Assembly (NCBI RefSeq): GCF_006636205.1
Contig: NZ_VIGB01000003.1
Location: 6,202,501-6,266,500, forward strand
DNA length: 64,000 bases
DNA from: Kitasatospora acidiphila
GTDB lineage: Bacteria; Actinomycetota; Actinomycetes; Streptomycetales; Streptomycetaceae
Reading direction: 5' to 3'
Shown here: positions 45,132 to 54,789 of the stretch, piece by piece
Layout of the letters: each line of letters starts with the position of its first letter
Numbering within the stretch: position 1 is the stretch's first letter
Notes under the pieces: model-generated
The model's database searches: none
What the model saw: only the letters and a program-made list of their open reading frames with translations
Told to the model about the DNA's origin: nothing
Translations under genes and position numbers: made by a program

Positions 45132-46304
45132 TCAGCTGTACTTGACGTCCTGGTAGTCGCCCAGCGCGATGGTGGCGAAGTTGTAGAGGCTGTCGGTGCC
45201 CGGGTCGAAGTAGCCGGCGTGGCCGACGGCTCCGGCGGACGAGATGCGCTCGGCGCCGAAGTCGGGGCTGGTCGGGTCGGCACCGTGGCCGAGACCGCCG
45301 ACCTCCAGGTACGGGACGTTCCCGATCCAGTCCGCCGGGTTGCGGGTGGCCCAGACCTGGACGCCGGTGCCGAGCTGGGCGGCGTTGTCCACGTTCATGC
45401 CGGGGCTGCCGAGGATCATCATGTCGGTGGTCGCGCCGCGCAGCTTGGGCGCCGCCTCGCCGCAGACCACGCTGCCGTAGGAGTGGCAGATCAGCGACGG
45501 CGGGGCGGCCGGGGCGGTGGTCCGGTGCAGTCCGTCGAGGAAGCGCAGCAGCCGCGGCACGGCGGCGTCGGCCAGCCGGGAGGTCACGGCGTCCGGGCCC
45601 AGGCCGAGCGGGCTGACGTAGTCGGTCCAGGCGATCACCGCGGTCGGAACGCCGGGCGAGAGCTTCTGCTCCTCGGCCTGCACGGCGCGGGCCATGCCGG
45701 CGGAGCTCTGCAGCGGGCGGTCCTTGGGGTCGTGGTGACCGAGGTCACTGTCGGACCCGGGCACCACCACGGAGATCCGCTGGGCGGCGGCCAGGTCGCC
45801 GAAGACCTCGGTGACCAGGCCCCGGCCGCGCGGGTCGAAGGCGAGGATCTGGCGGCCCGGCTCCAGCAGCGGGCGGGAGTCGTTGGCCCGGCTGGCCGCC
45901 TGGGCGCGCTGGTCGGCGTGCAGCTTCTTGTCGGTGCTCGCGGCCAGGGCGCGGTCCAGCTCGTTCTGCACCGCGATGCGGTTGGCCTGGTAGCGCAGCT
46001 GGATCGGGGCGCCGTCCAGGTTGCCGACCACAAGCGGGTAGCTCTGCGCGAGCTGCTGCTGCTCGGCGGGGGTGAGCGAGGCGAAGAAGGCGGCCACGGT
46101 GGCGGCGTCCGCGGTGGCCGGGTCGGGCAGTGTGCGGCCCAGGGAGTGGTCCTGCACCCAGGCGGCGGCGCCGGCCGGCGGAGTGGTGATCGCCACCTGC
46201 TCGTTGGACCGGGTCGCCTGGGCCGCCGCGTTGCCGGCATCTGCCAGCACCGCGCAGGCCGCGAAAGCGCCGATCATCACGCGCTTCAGCCGGCGGCGCT
46301 GCAT
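45132..46304 (-). CDS. Secreted DUF1023-type alpha/beta hydrolase
   Basis: A 390-residue protein with an N-terminal export signal (VMIGAFAACAVLADAGNAAAQA). The DUF1023 catalytic core includes the elbow ICHSYGSVVCGEA, FDPRGRG and ISVVVPGSDSDLG. The C-terminal His may be in VGHAGYFDPGTDS. Start ATG 46304 follows AGGAG; an extension to 46481 would bury the signal peptide. Members are exported lipase- or esterase-like enzymes of unknown substrate. Confidence 0.85.
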   Translation of the reverse strand: MQRRRLKRVMIGAFAACAVLADAGNAAAQATRSNEQVAITTPPAGAAAWVQDHSLGRTLPDPATADAATVAAFFASLTPAEQQQLAQSYPLVVGNLDGAPIQLRYQANRIAVQNELDRALAASTDKKLHADQRAQAASRANDSRPLLEPGRQILAFDPRGRGLVTEVFGDLAAAQRISVVVPGSDSDLGHHDPKDRPLQSSAGMARAVQAEEQKLSPGVPTAVIAWTDYVSPLGLGPDAVTSRLADAAVPRLLRFLDGLHRTTAPAAPPSLICHSYGSVVCGEAAPKLRGATTDMMILGSPGMNVDNAAQLGTGVQVWATRNPADWIGNVPYLEVGGLGHGADPTSPDFGAERISSAGAVGHAGYFDPGTDSLYNFATIALGDYQDVKYS

Positions 46305-46514
46305 CGCCTCAACTCCTGGTGGTACGACGGCTGGTCGGGGACCGCCGAGCGGGGCACGTCTGGATACAAGCGGCCAGCGTAACGGGCGATGGCGCCCCGT
46401 CGAACTGTGGGGTGAATCACAGTGAAGCCGACCAGGTGTGTCGTAGGCGACACGATGGAAGTCACAGAGTAGCGGAGTCACTCGACGGAGTGTCAGCCGC
46501 CTGTTGACGCAGGG

Positions 46515-47210
46515 TCAGGGTCGGTGACCGGCGTCAGGCGCCCAGTGACCGGTGACCAGCGCCGGGCCGAGCTGGTCCAGCTGCGCCTCGATCACCGCGA
46601 TCATGCCCTCCGGGCCCTCCTCGCGCCGCTGGTCGCCGGCGCTGGACCAGGCCAGGTGCGCGGTGCGGATCGCGGCGCTGAAGACCGCGGCCAGCAGCCG
46701 GGGGCGCAGGTCGGCAGCGGCGTCCACGCCCTCCCGGGCGGCGAGGATCGCGGCCACCCGCTGCTCCTGCTCGGCGGAGCGGCGCAGCTGGGCGGCGAGC
46801 AGGCTCGGGGTCGACTCGATCAGCTGGAGCAGCTCCAGCGCCGCCGAGACGCCCCGGGAGCCCTGCTGGTAGTCCTCGGTGCTGAGGTCCCGCCAGGCCG
46901 CGCAGACCGCCATCCGCAGGGCCAGCAGCGGGGGCTCGTCGGACGGGCGGTCGGCGAGGCGTTCGACGAAGTAGTCCTCCGCGTCGGCCAGGACGGCGAG
47001 CGCGGCCTCCTCCTTGTTGGCGAAGTAGCGGAAGAAGGTCCGCTGCGAGACGTCCACCGCCGCGGCGATCTCGTCCACCGTGGTGCGCGCATAGCCCTGG
47101 CTCAGGAACAGCCGGTGCGCGGCGTCCACCAGGGCGTCCCGGGTGCGCTGCTTCTTGCGCTCGCGCAGACCGGGTGCGGGAGCGGGCACAGCTGTCGAGG
47201 TCGAGCCCAT
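46515..47210 (-). CDS. TetR family transcriptional regulator
   Basis: A 231-residue TetR protein: HTH TVDEIAAAVDVSQRTFFRYFANKEE (about 46-70) and an all-helical ligand domain. It lies between a hydrolase gene and aceE, with no clear divergent partner. A palindrome at 50283 upstream of aceE is a possible but unproven site. Start ATG 47210 opens MGSTSTAVPAPAPG. Confidence 0.9.
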   Translation of the reverse strand: MGSTSTAVPAPAPGLRERKKQRTRDALVDAAHRLFLSQGYARTTVDEIAAAVDVSQRTFFRYFANKEEAALAVLADAEDYFVERLADRPSDEPPLLALRMAVCAAWRDLSTEDYQQGSRGVSAALELLQLIESTPSLLAAQLRRSAEQEQRVAAILAAREGVDAAADLRPRLLAAVFSAAIRTAHLAWSSAGDQRREEGPEGMIAVIEAQLDQLGPALVTGHWAPDAGHRP

Positions 47211-47390
47211 GCCCTCACGATATCGCCTCCGCCGCACCCCCTGAACGCTTGCTGTCAGCCACTGCCATAATCTCCCCGGGTGGCGCCCGCAGGCCGACGC
47301 GCTCGTGGGGACGGGCAGGACCCGGGCGCCACTACCCACACCCGTTCGGAGAACCGGGCTCCCGGGGAAGCAGCCTCCTGGGAAACGGCC

Positions 47391-47429
47391 GAGGGCCGGC
47401 TCCCCGCCGAAAGCGGGGGCCGGCCCTCA
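47391..47429 (-). terminator. Terminator after aceE
   Basis: GAGGGCCGGC, then TCCCCGCCGAAAGCGGGGG, then CCGGCCCTC: a long GC hairpin starting about 20 bases past the aceE stop. Confidence 0.8.
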
Positions 47430-47448
47430 GACGTGCTGGTGGCGGGGA

Positions 47449-50199
47449 TCAGGCGTCGCCGCCGGCTGCGCCCGGGTGGGCGGCGGCGACATCGAGCAGC
47501 TGGTAGCGGTCGATCGTCTCCTTCAGCGCGGAGCGCTCGATCTTGCCCTGCTTGGCCAGCTCGGTGAGCACGCCCAGGACCACCGACTGCGCGTCGATGT
47601 GGAAGAACCGGCGGGCCGCACCGCGGGTGTCGGCGAAGCCGAAGCCGTCGGCGCCCAGCGACTGCCACTGGCCCGGCACCCAGCGGGCGATCTGGTCCGG
47701 CACCGCGCGCATCCAGTCGGAGACCGCGACGAACGGGCCCTCGGCGCCCTGTAGCTTCTGGGTGACGTACGGCACCCGCTGAGGCTCCTCCGGGTGGAGC
47801 AGGTTGAACTCCTCGGTGGCGACCGCGTCGCGGCGCAGCTCGTTCCAGGAGGTGGCCGACCAGACGTCCGCCTTGACGTTCCACTCCTCGGCGAGGATCC
47901 GCTGCGCCTCCAGCGCCCACGGCACCGCGACACCCGAGGCGAGGATCTGCGCCGGGATCTGGCCGGCGGTGCCGGCCTGGTACTTGTGGAGGCCCTTGAG
48001 GATGCCCTCGACGTCGACGTCCTCGGGCTCGGCCGGCATCTGGATCGGCTCGTTGTAGACCGTCATGTAGTAGAAGACGTCCTCGCCGTGCGGGTGCTCG
48101 GCGGTGGAGCCGTACATCCGGCGCAGACCGTCCTGGACGATGTGGGCGATCTCGAACCCGTAGGCCGGGTCGTAGGCCACCACGCCCGGGTTGGTGGACG
48201 CCAGCAGGTGCGAGTGGCCGTCGGCGTGCTGCAGGCCCTCACCGGTCAGCGTGGTGCGGCCGGCGGTGGCGCCGATGACGAAGCCGCGGGCCAGCTGGTC
48301 GGCCATCTGCCAGAACTGGTCGCCGGTGCGCTGGAACCCGAACATCGAGTAGAAGACGTAGACCGGGATCAGCGGCTCGCCGTGCGTCGCGTAGGACGAA
48401 CCGGCGGCGATCAGCGAGGCGGTGCTGCCGGCCTCGGAGATGCCGTCGTGCAGCATCTGGCCGGTCGGCGACTCCTTGTAGGCCAGCAGCAGCTCGCGGT
48501 CGACCGACTCGTAGGTCTGGCCGAGCGGGTTGTAGATCTTGGCCGACGGGAAGAGCGAGTCCATGCCGAAGGTGCGGTACTCGTCCGGCGCGATCGGCAC
48601 GAAGCGGTTGCCGATGCCCTTGTCCCGCATCAGGTCCTTGAGCAGCCGGACGAAGGCCATCGTGGTGGCGATGGTCTGCTGGCCGGAGCCCTTCTTGACC
48701 GCCTTGTACGCGTCGTCGCCGGGCAGCACCAGCTGGCGCGGGCGCACCTTGCGGGTCGGCACGTAGCCGCCGAGCTCCTGCCGGCGGTCGTGCATGTACT
48801 GGATCTCCTCCGAGTCGCGGCCCGGGTGGTAGTAGGGCGGGTAGCCCTCCTCCAGCTGCTTGTCGGTGATCGGGATGTGCAGCCGGTCGCGGAACCGCTT
48901 GAGGTCCTCGACGGTCAGCTTCTTCATCTGGTGGGTCGCGTTGCGGCCCTCGAAGTTCGGACCCAGGGTCCAGCCCTTGACGGTCTGGGCCAGGATCACG
49001 GTCGGCTGGCCCTTGTGCTCGCGGGCCGCCTTGAAGGCCGCGTAGACCTTCTTGTGGTCGTGGCCGCCACGACCCAGGTGCTGGATCTGCTGGTCGGTCA
49101 TGTTCTCGACCATCGCGCGCAGGCGCAGGTCGTCACCGAAGAAGTGCTCGCGGATGTACGCGCCGGTCTCGGTCGCGTAGGTCTGGAACTGGCCGTCCGG
49201 GGTGGTGTTCATCTTGTTGACCAGGACGCCGTCGCGGTCCTGGGCCAGCAGCGGGTCCCAGGTGCGGTCCCAGATCAGCTTGATGACGTTCCAGCCGGCG
49301 CCGCGGAACTGCGACTCCAGCTCCTGGATGATCTTGCCGTTGCCGCGGACCGGGCCGTCCAGGCGCTGCAGGTTGCAGTTGACCACGAAGGTCAGGTTGT
49401 CCAGGCCCTCGCGCGCGGCGAGCGACAGCTGGCCGAGCGACTCCGGCTCGTCCATCTCGCCGTCACCGAGGAAGGCGTAGACGTGCGACTGAGAGGTGTC
49501 CTTGATGCCGCGGTGCTCCAGGTAGCGGTTCATCCGGGCCTGGTAGATCGCACCCAGCGGGCCGAGGCCCATGGAGACGGTCGGGAACTCCCAGAAGTCC
49601 GGCATCAGCCGCGGGTGCGGGTAGCTGGACAGGCCGTACGGGGCCTTGGACTTCTCCTGGCGGAACGCGTCGAGCTGCTGCTCGGAGAGTCGGTCCAGCA
49701 GGAAGGCGCGGGCGTAGATGCCCGGGGAGGCGTGGCCCTGGAAGAAGATCTGGTCGCCGGACTCGCCCTCGGCGTCCTTGCCGCGGAAGAAGTAGTTGAA
49801 GCCGACGTCGTAGAGCGACGCGGAGGAGGCGAAGGTGGCGATGTGGCCGCCGACGCCGATGCCGGGCCGCTGGGCGCGCGAAACCATGACGGCCGCGTTC
49901 CAGCGGGTCGCGTTGAGGACCTTGCGCTCGATCTCCTCGTTGCCGGGGAAGAACGGCTCGTCCTTGGTGGCGATCGTGTTGACGTAGTCCGTGCTGCGCA
50001 TCTCGGGCACGGCCACGCGCTTCTCGCGGGCACGCTCGATCAGGCGGAGCATCAGGTAGCGGGCGCGCTCACGTCCCCGCTCGTCGATGGCCGCGTCAAG
50101 CGACTCCAGCCATTCCGCGGTCTCCTCGGGATCGAAGTCCGGGACCTGACTCGGAAGGCCGCCAATGATGATCGGGTTGCGATCTGATCCGGAAGCCAC
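47449..50199 (-). CDS. aceE: Pyruvate dehydrogenase E1 component, homodimeric type
   Basis: AceE decarboxylates pyruvate with thiamine diphosphate and passes acetyl to the lipoyl E2 of the pyruvate dehydrogenase complex. The 916-residue protein shows GDGEMDEPESLGQLSLAARE and NCNLQRLDGP (the ThDP-Mg motif), VKGWTLGPNFEGRNATHQMK, and the transketolase-like C-terminal half. Length is normal for the one-chain type. The GTG start at 50199 follows GAAGGAA. It is monocistronic between a terminator and a long upstream region. Confidence 0.97.
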   Translation of the reverse strand: MASGSDRNPIIIGGLPSQVPDFDPEETAEWLESLDAAIDERGRERARYLMLRLIERAREKRVAVPEMRSTDYVNTIATKDEPFFPGNEEIERKVLNATRWNAAVMVSRAQRPGIGVGGHIATFASSASLYDVGFNYFFRGKDAEGESGDQIFFQGHASPGIYARAFLLDRLSEQQLDAFRQEKSKAPYGLSSYPHPRLMPDFWEFPTVSMGLGPLGAIYQARMNRYLEHRGIKDTSQSHVYAFLGDGEMDEPESLGQLSLAAREGLDNLTFVVNCNLQRLDGPVRGNGKIIQELESQFRGAGWNVIKLIWDRTWDPLLAQDRDGVLVNKMNTTPDGQFQTYATETGAYIREHFFGDDLRLRAMVENMTDQQIQHLGRGGHDHKKVYAAFKAAREHKGQPTVILAQTVKGWTLGPNFEGRNATHQMKKLTVEDLKRFRDRLHIPITDKQLEEGYPPYYHPGRDSEEIQYMHDRRQELGGYVPTRKVRPRQLVLPGDDAYKAVKKGSGQQTIATTMAFVRLLKDLMRDKGIGNRFVPIAPDEYRTFGMDSLFPSAKIYNPLGQTYESVDRELLLAYKESPTGQMLHDGISEAGSTASLIAAGSSYATHGEPLIPVYVFYSMFGFQRTGDQFWQMADQLARGFVIGATAGRTTLTGEGLQHADGHSHLLASTNPGVVAYDPAYGFEIAHIVQDGLRRMYGSTAEHPHGEDVFYYMTVYNEPIQMPAEPEDVDVEGILKGLHKYQAGTAGQIPAQILASGVAVPWALEAQRILAEEWNVKADVWSATSWNELRRDAVATEEFNLLHPEEPQRVPYVTQKLQGAEGPFVAVSDWMRAVPDQIARWVPGQWQSLGADGFGFADTRGAARRFFHIDAQSVVLGVLTELAKQGKIERSALKETIDRYQLLDVAAAHPGAAGGDA

Positions 50200-50673
50200 G
50201 CTGTTCCTTCACTGTCGGACGAATTCTCTGGTGTTGTCGCGCCGCCTCCATCGTGCTACCGCGTTCGGAGATCCGTCATCTCTACCGATCGGTAACCATC
50301 GTCCCTGCTGGTTATCTGCCATGGGGAACCCGGTCAGGTGGCGTGCGGCCGGCGGTCCACCGTGGGTCCGCCGGAGTGAGGGCCAACAGAAGACTTTACG
50401 CCCGTGATCGGCATGCACTCGAATGCCGTTCGTATGGCGGGCGCGGTGACCGGATCTCGGCCATCCGCCGCCAGGCATCCGCAGCATGGGCGAACGGTCC
50501 GCAAAAGGGCAAATCGGTGTGATTCCCGGCACAGGTTACGGCGTGTCTTGGGACGACACGTCAACCTTTGGGTGGGATCGGGGGTCGGGTACTTGCGCGA
50601 ACCGCCGCGCACGTGTGGACTACGGCCACAGCCCTGGCATCGACGCCGGGCCGAAATACTGGAGGTTATTCCC
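50200..50673. promoter_or_regulatory. Divergent promoter region between aceE and the DUF3052 gene
   Basis: A 474-base gap with no supported gene. It contains a perfect 12-base palindrome, TACCGATCGGTA, at 50283-50294, about 85 bases upstream of aceE. That form suits a TetR-type operator. The DUF3052 gene has GGAGG just before its GTG start. Confidence 0.4.
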
Positions 50674-51108
50674 GTGAGCGCGACCGCGGACCCCGCGGAC
50701 AAGTCCAACCCGGCCCTCAAGCTGGGCTTCGAGCCCGGTCAGGTCATCCAGGAGCTCGGGTTCGACGATGACACCGACCAGGTTCTCCGCGAGGGCATCG
50801 AGGAGATCACTGGGGAGGAGCTCGCCGACGAGGACTACGACGACGTCGCCGACGGCGTCCTGCTGTGGCACCGCGATGATGACGGGGATCTGACCGATGC
50901 CCTCGTCGACGCCCAGGAGTACCTGGTCGAAGGCGGTCTGATCTGGCTGCTGACGCCCAAGAAGGGGCGCGACGGCCACATCGAGGCCCACGAGATCGCC
51001 GAGGCCGCGCAGACCGCGGGTCTCTCCCAGACCAGCTCGATCAGCGTCGCCGCCGAGTGGGCGGGCACCCGCCTGGCCACGCCGAAGGCCGCGAAGTCCA
51101 AGCGCTGA
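50674..51108 (+). CDS. DUF3052 family protein
   Basis: A 144-residue acidic protein starting MSATADPADKSNPALKLGFEPGQVIQELG, with GGLIWLLTPKKGRDGHIEAHEIAEAAQTAG and a basic Lys-rich end. The family is conserved in actinobacteria and has no assigned function. No signal or membrane segment is seen. GTG 50674 follows GGAGG. It lies between aceE and the peroxiredoxin gene, as in S. coelicolor. Confidence 0.9.
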   Translation: MSATADPADKSNPALKLGFEPGQVIQELGFDDDTDQVLREGIEEITGEELADEDYDDVADGVLLWHRDDDGDLTDALVDAQEYLVEGGLIWLLTPKKGRDGHIEAHEIAEAAQTAGLSQTSSISVAAEWAGTRLATPKAAKSKR

Positions 51109-51131
51109 GCCGTCCCGGCAGCTGGTGATCC

Positions 51132-51163
51132 GGCCCCCGTTGGAGTCCCCTCCAGTGGGGGCC
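51132..51163 (+). terminator. Hairpin after the DUF3052 gene
   Basis: GGCCCCCGTTGGAG, loop TCCC, CTCCAGTGGGGGCC: pairing is good except for two central mismatches. A probable terminator. Confidence 0.6.
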
Positions 51164-51384
51164 GTGTGCGTTCCCGGACTGTTCGCCCCGGGCGCTGCCC
51201 TTAACAGCTGTTCGCCTCCGGCGAAACTGTCTCGCGGGTGCCTTCAGGACTCACCCGTTAGGCCGAAACCGGTCCGCCGGATGCGAGGATGAGCCCCGCG
51301 ACCGGCCGTAGCGCCGCCGCCACCCTGCGGGATCCACCGTGACCCGCGGGACCCTACCGAGACCCGTGACGAAAGGTCCTCACC

Positions 51385-51843
51385 ATGGCCATCGAGGTCG
51401 GCACCCAGGCTCCGGACTTCGAGCTCAAGAACCAGCACGGCGAGCTGGTCAAGCTCTCCGACTTCCGGGGCGAGAAGAACGTCGTCCTGGTCTTCTACCC
51501 GTTCGCCTTCACCGGTGTCTGCACCGGCGAGGTCTGCGAGATCCAGAACGAGCTGCCGCGGCTGCAGAACGACGACGTGCAGGTGCTGGCGGTCTCCAAC
51601 GACTCGCCGTTCAGCCTGCGGGTCTTCGCCGAGCAGCAGGGCCTGGAGTACCCGCTGCTGTCGGACTTCTGGCCGCACGGCACCGTCTCCCGGGCCTACG
51701 GCGTCTTCGACGAGGAGAAGGGCTGCGCGGTGCGCGGCACCTTCGTGATCGACAAGGCCGGCGTGGTGCGCTGGACGGTCGTCAACGGCCTGCCGGACGC
51801 CCGCGACACCAAGGAGTACCTGACGGCGGTCGACGCGCTCTGA
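51385..51843 (+). CDS. AhpE-type peroxiredoxin
   Basis: A 152-residue thiol peroxidase. The peroxidatic Cys is in PFAFTGVCTGEVC, and LSDFWPHGTVSRAYGVF is a hallmark of the AhpE group. A second Cys five residues after the first matches the spacing of Bcp/PrxQ enzymes, so an internal disulfide may form; M. tuberculosis AhpE lacks it. Likely role is detoxification of peroxides in the cytosol. It stands alone, upstream of the ter genes. Confidence 0.92.
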   Translation: MAIEVGTQAPDFELKNQHGELVKLSDFRGEKNVVLVFYPFAFTGVCTGEVCEIQNELPRLQNDDVQVLAVSNDSPFSLRVFAEQQGLEYPLLSDFWPHGTVSRAYGVFDEEKGCAVRGTFVIDKAGVVRWTVVNGLPDARDTKEYLTAVDAL

Positions 51844-52051
51844 GCGCAGCGCCAGGGCCCGGCGCGGCGGGACCTCCCGGCGCACCGGGCCGCCGCGCTC
51901 CGGCGGCGGTCCGGCCGGGCCGCCCGCCGACCCTCGTGGCGCCAACTCCCGTGACGGGAACCGGCACTACGATCGGCCCGTTGGGCGATTCAGAGAGCCC
52001 GCACGGCACAACGAGACGCGACCCGAACGACGACAGCTTCATGGAGGACCT

Positions 52052-52627
52052 GTGGGTGTGAGCCTGAGCAAGGGCGGCAACGTCTCGCTGACCAAGGAGG
52101 TGCCGGGCCTGACGGCCGTCCTGGTCGGCCTGGGGTGGGACGCCCGGACCACTACCGGTGCCGACTTCGACCTGGACGCCAGCGCGCTGCTCTGCAACGA
52201 GCAGGGCAAGGTGGGCAAGGACAGCGACTTCGTCTTCTTCAACAACCTCAAGAGCCCGGACGGCTCGGTCGAGCACGCCGGCGACAACCTGACCGGTGAC
52301 GGCGAGGGCGACGACGAGGTCATCAAGGTCGACCTGTCGACCGTGCCGCCCGCCGTGTCGAAGATCGTCTTCCCGGTGTCGATCTACGACGCCGATGTCC
52401 GCAGCCAGAACTTCGGCCAGGTCCGCAACGCCTACATCCGGGTGGTCAACCAGCTCGGCGGCCAGGAGATCGCCCGTTACGACCTCTCCGAGGACGCCTC
52501 CACCGAGACCGCGATGGTCTTCGGTGAGCTCTACCGCAACGGCACCGAGTGGAAGTTCCGCGCGATCGGCCAGGGCTACGCCTCCGGCCTGCGCGGGATC
52601 GCCCAGGACTTCGGGGTGAACGTCTGA
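52052..52627 (+). CDS. terD: TerD family stress protein
   Basis: A 191-residue TerD-domain protein: VSLSKGGNVSLTKEVPGLTA, DFDLDASALL, FFNNLKSPDGSVEHAGDNLTGDGEGDDE, and GQGYASGLRGIAQDFGVNV. The Asp-rich loops form Ca2+ sites in known TerD structures. These proteins act at the membrane in responses to tellurite, oxidative stress and phage. The GTG start gives VGVSLSKGG. It is followed by a terminator and a second, similar TerD gene. Confidence 0.94.
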   Translation: MGVSLSKGGNVSLTKEVPGLTAVLVGLGWDARTTTGADFDLDASALLCNEQGKVGKDSDFVFFNNLKSPDGSVEHAGDNLTGDGEGDDEVIKVDLSTVPPAVSKIVFPVSIYDADVRSQNFGQVRNAYIRVVNQLGGQEIARYDLSEDASTETAMVFGELYRNGTEWKFRAIGQGYASGLRGIAQDFGVNV

Positions 52628-52646
52628 TCCCCGTCCGGATTCACCC

Positions 52647-52673
52647 GATGGCCCGCCCGAGTGGCGGGCCATC
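52647..52673 (+). terminator. Terminator between the two TerD genes
   Basis: GATGGCCCGCC, loop CGAGT, GGCGGGCCATC: a perfect 11-bp hairpin, followed within a few bases by a short T run (GGCGTTTCT). Confidence 0.85.
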
Positions 52674-52897
52674 GGCGTTTCTGACTGCCCGTGCCCTGAG
52701 GGCGGATCAGGAGCAGCCCGGGCGGGAACCCGAAACAGTGGCCGGGAGCGGGCGCGACCCGCTTGATAGGTTCCAAGTTCAGCATGTTCAGTGGGCGGTC
52801 CAGGACTGATCGACCGTGAGTGGGCGTAGACATGGAAGTCGGCCCGCACACGTCCGATCGTGGCGCGGACCGCCAGGGAGTGGGAGGAAAATCCACC

Positions 52898-53482
52898 ATG
52901 AGTGTCACGCTCGTCAAGGGCGGCAACGTCTCGCTGAGCAAGGCGTCGCCGAACCTGACGCAGGTGCAGATCGGCCTCGGCTGGGACGCCAGGTCGACCA
53001 CCGGCGCGCCCTTCGACCTGGACGCCAGCGCGCTGCTCTGCTCCGGCGGCCGGGTGCTCGGCGACGAGTACTTCGTCTTCTACAACAACCTCAAGAGCCC
53101 CGAGGGTTCCGTCGAGCACATGGGCGACAACCTGGTCGGCGGGGTCGAGGGCGAGGACGGGGACGAGGAGGTCGTGGTGGTCAACCTCGACCTGGTGCCC
53201 GCGCAGGTGGACAAGGTGGTCTTCCCGGTCTCGATCTACGACGCCGACGCCCGGACGCAGAGCTTCGGCCAGGTCCGCAACGCCTACATCCGGGTGGTCA
53301 ACCTGCAGACCGCCGAGGAGATCGCGCGCTACGACCTCACCGAGGACGCGTCCAGCGAGACCGCGATGATCTTCGGGGAGCTCTACCGCTACCAGGGCGA
53401 GTGGAAGTTCCGTGCCGTCGGTCAGGGCTACGCGTCGGGATTGCGAGGGATCGCCTTGGATTTCGGGGTCAACGTACAGTAA
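52898..53482 (+). CDS. terD: TerD family stress protein, second copy
   Basis: A 194-residue paralogue of the upstream TerD, with VTLVKGGNVSLSKASPNLTQVQIG, FDLDASALLC, and VEGEDGDEEVVVVNLDLVP in the acidic loop. It ends GLRGIALDFGVNVQ. ATG 52898 follows GGGAGGAAA. It is 50 bases upstream of the TerC-like gene and probably shares its transcript. The two TerD proteins are so similar that a local duplication is likely. Confidence 0.94.
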   Translation: MSVTLVKGGNVSLSKASPNLTQVQIGLGWDARSTTGAPFDLDASALLCSGGRVLGDEYFVFYNNLKSPEGSVEHMGDNLVGGVEGEDGDEEVVVVNLDLVPAQVDKVVFPVSIYDADARTQSFGQVRNAYIRVVNLQTAEEIARYDLTEDASSETAMIFGELYRYQGEWKFRAVGQGYASGLRGIALDFGVNVQ

Positions 53483-53532
53483 AGATTGCGTCAAAGAGAT
53501 GATGTGATCTGTCACCGAAAGGTAGTCATAGC

Positions 53533-54642
53533 GTGTTCCTCCGAACCTTCGGATGGCCGTTCGCGGCCACGATCGCCGCACTGATCGGGGCAGGGCTGGT
53601 CTGGGGACCGACCGGGTTCGGCGTAGTGCTGATCTTGGCGATCCTGGAGATCTCGCTCTCCTTCGACAACGCGGTGGTCAACGCCACGGTCCTGAAGCGG
53701 ATGAACCCGTTCTGGCAGAAGATCTTCCTGACGGTCGGCGTGCTGATCGCGGTCTTCGGCATGCGCCTGCTGTTCCCGCTGCTGGTGGTGGGGCTGACCG
53801 CGAAGATCGGGCCCGGCACGGTGCTGGACCTCGCCCTGCACAGCGACCACACGTACCACGGGCTGACCTACGCTCAGCACCTGGAGGCGGCCAACCCGGC
53901 GATCGCCGCGTTCGGTGGGATCTTCCTGCTGATGATCTTCCTGGACTTCGTGCTGGAGGAGAAGGACTACCACTGGCTGCGGTTCATCGAGCGCCCGCTG
54001 GAGAGGATCGGTCGGCTGGCCTCGGTCTCCACGGTGCTCGCGCTGGTCGCCCTGGTGCTCGCCGCCCGCTTCTTCGCCGGCGACCGGGCCGAGACGGTGC
54101 TGCTCGCCGGGGTGCTGGGCCTGGCGACCTACCTGGCGGTGAACGGCCTCTCCGGGCTCTTCGAGTCGTCGATGGAGGCCGATGAGGAGGGCGAGGAGGA
54201 AGACCAGCGGGCCGGGCGTTCGCTCGTGCAGGTGGCCGGCAAGGCGGCCTTCTTCCTGTTCCTCTACCTCGAGGTGCTGGACGCGTCGTTCTCGTTCGAC
54301 GGCGTGGTCGGCGCCTTCGCCGTTTCGGACAACATCTTCCAGATCACGCTGGGCCTGGGCATCGGCGCGCTGTACATCCGCTCGCTGACGGTCTTCCTGG
54401 TCCGCAAGGGCACCCTGGACGACTACGTCTACCTGGAGCACGGCGCGCACTACGCGATCGGGGCGCTGGCCGGGATCCTGCTGGTCTCCATCGCGCACAA
54501 GATCCCGGAGATCGTCACCGGCCTGATCGGCGTGGCCTTCATCGGTGCCGCGCTCATCTCCTCGGTGCTGCGCAACCGGCGGCAGCCGGAGGACCCTGAG
54601 CTCGCGGCGGCGGACCAGCCCTCGGTGGCGGCGAGGCACTGA
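53533..54642 (+). CDS. TerC-like integral membrane protein (DUF475)
   Basis: A 369-residue membrane protein with about nine helices. The paired motifs ISLSFDNAVVNATVLKRM and VLDASFSFDGVVGAFAVS carry the acidic residues thought to bind metal in TerC proteins. A cytoplasmic acidic loop (MEADEEGEEEDQ) lies between the halves. TerC works with TerD in metal-linked stress responses and in metalation of exported proteins. Start is GTG 53533. Confidence 0.9.
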   Translation: MFLRTFGWPFAATIAALIGAGLVWGPTGFGVVLILAILEISLSFDNAVVNATVLKRMNPFWQKIFLTVGVLIAVFGMRLLFPLLVVGLTAKIGPGTVLDLALHSDHTYHGLTYAQHLEAANPAIAAFGGIFLLMIFLDFVLEEKDYHWLRFIERPLERIGRLASVSTVLALVALVLAARFFAGDRAETVLLAGVLGLATYLAVNGLSGLFESSMEADEEGEEEDQRAGRSLVQVAGKAAFFLFLYLEVLDASFSFDGVVGAFAVSDNIFQITLGLGIGALYIRSLTVFLVRKGTLDDYVYLEHGAHYAIGALAGILLVSIAHKIPEIVTGLIGVAFIGAALISSVLRNRRQPEDPELAAADQPSVAARH

Positions 54643-54661
54643 TCGGGCGGCCGGCAAGCGA

Positions 54662-54696
54662 GGAGCCCCGCACCTGGTGATCAGGTGCGGGGCTCC
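54662..54696. terminator. Bidirectional terminator after the TerC-like gene
   Basis: A perfect 15-bp hairpin: GGAGCCCCGCACCTG, loop GTGAT, CAGGTGCGGGGCTCC, between convergent genes. Confidence 0.88.
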
Positions 54697-54789
54697 GGTG
54701 CGTTCGGGGCCGGTTCGGCCCGCTCGGCTCGGGTGCGGGGCCGGTTCGGCCCGTCGGGGCCCAGGCCTGGTCGGCCCGGGTCGGAAGGG

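Noticed and set aside
47794..50187. A 797-codon plus-strand frame
   Set aside because: Antisense to aceE; no domain and atypical composition.
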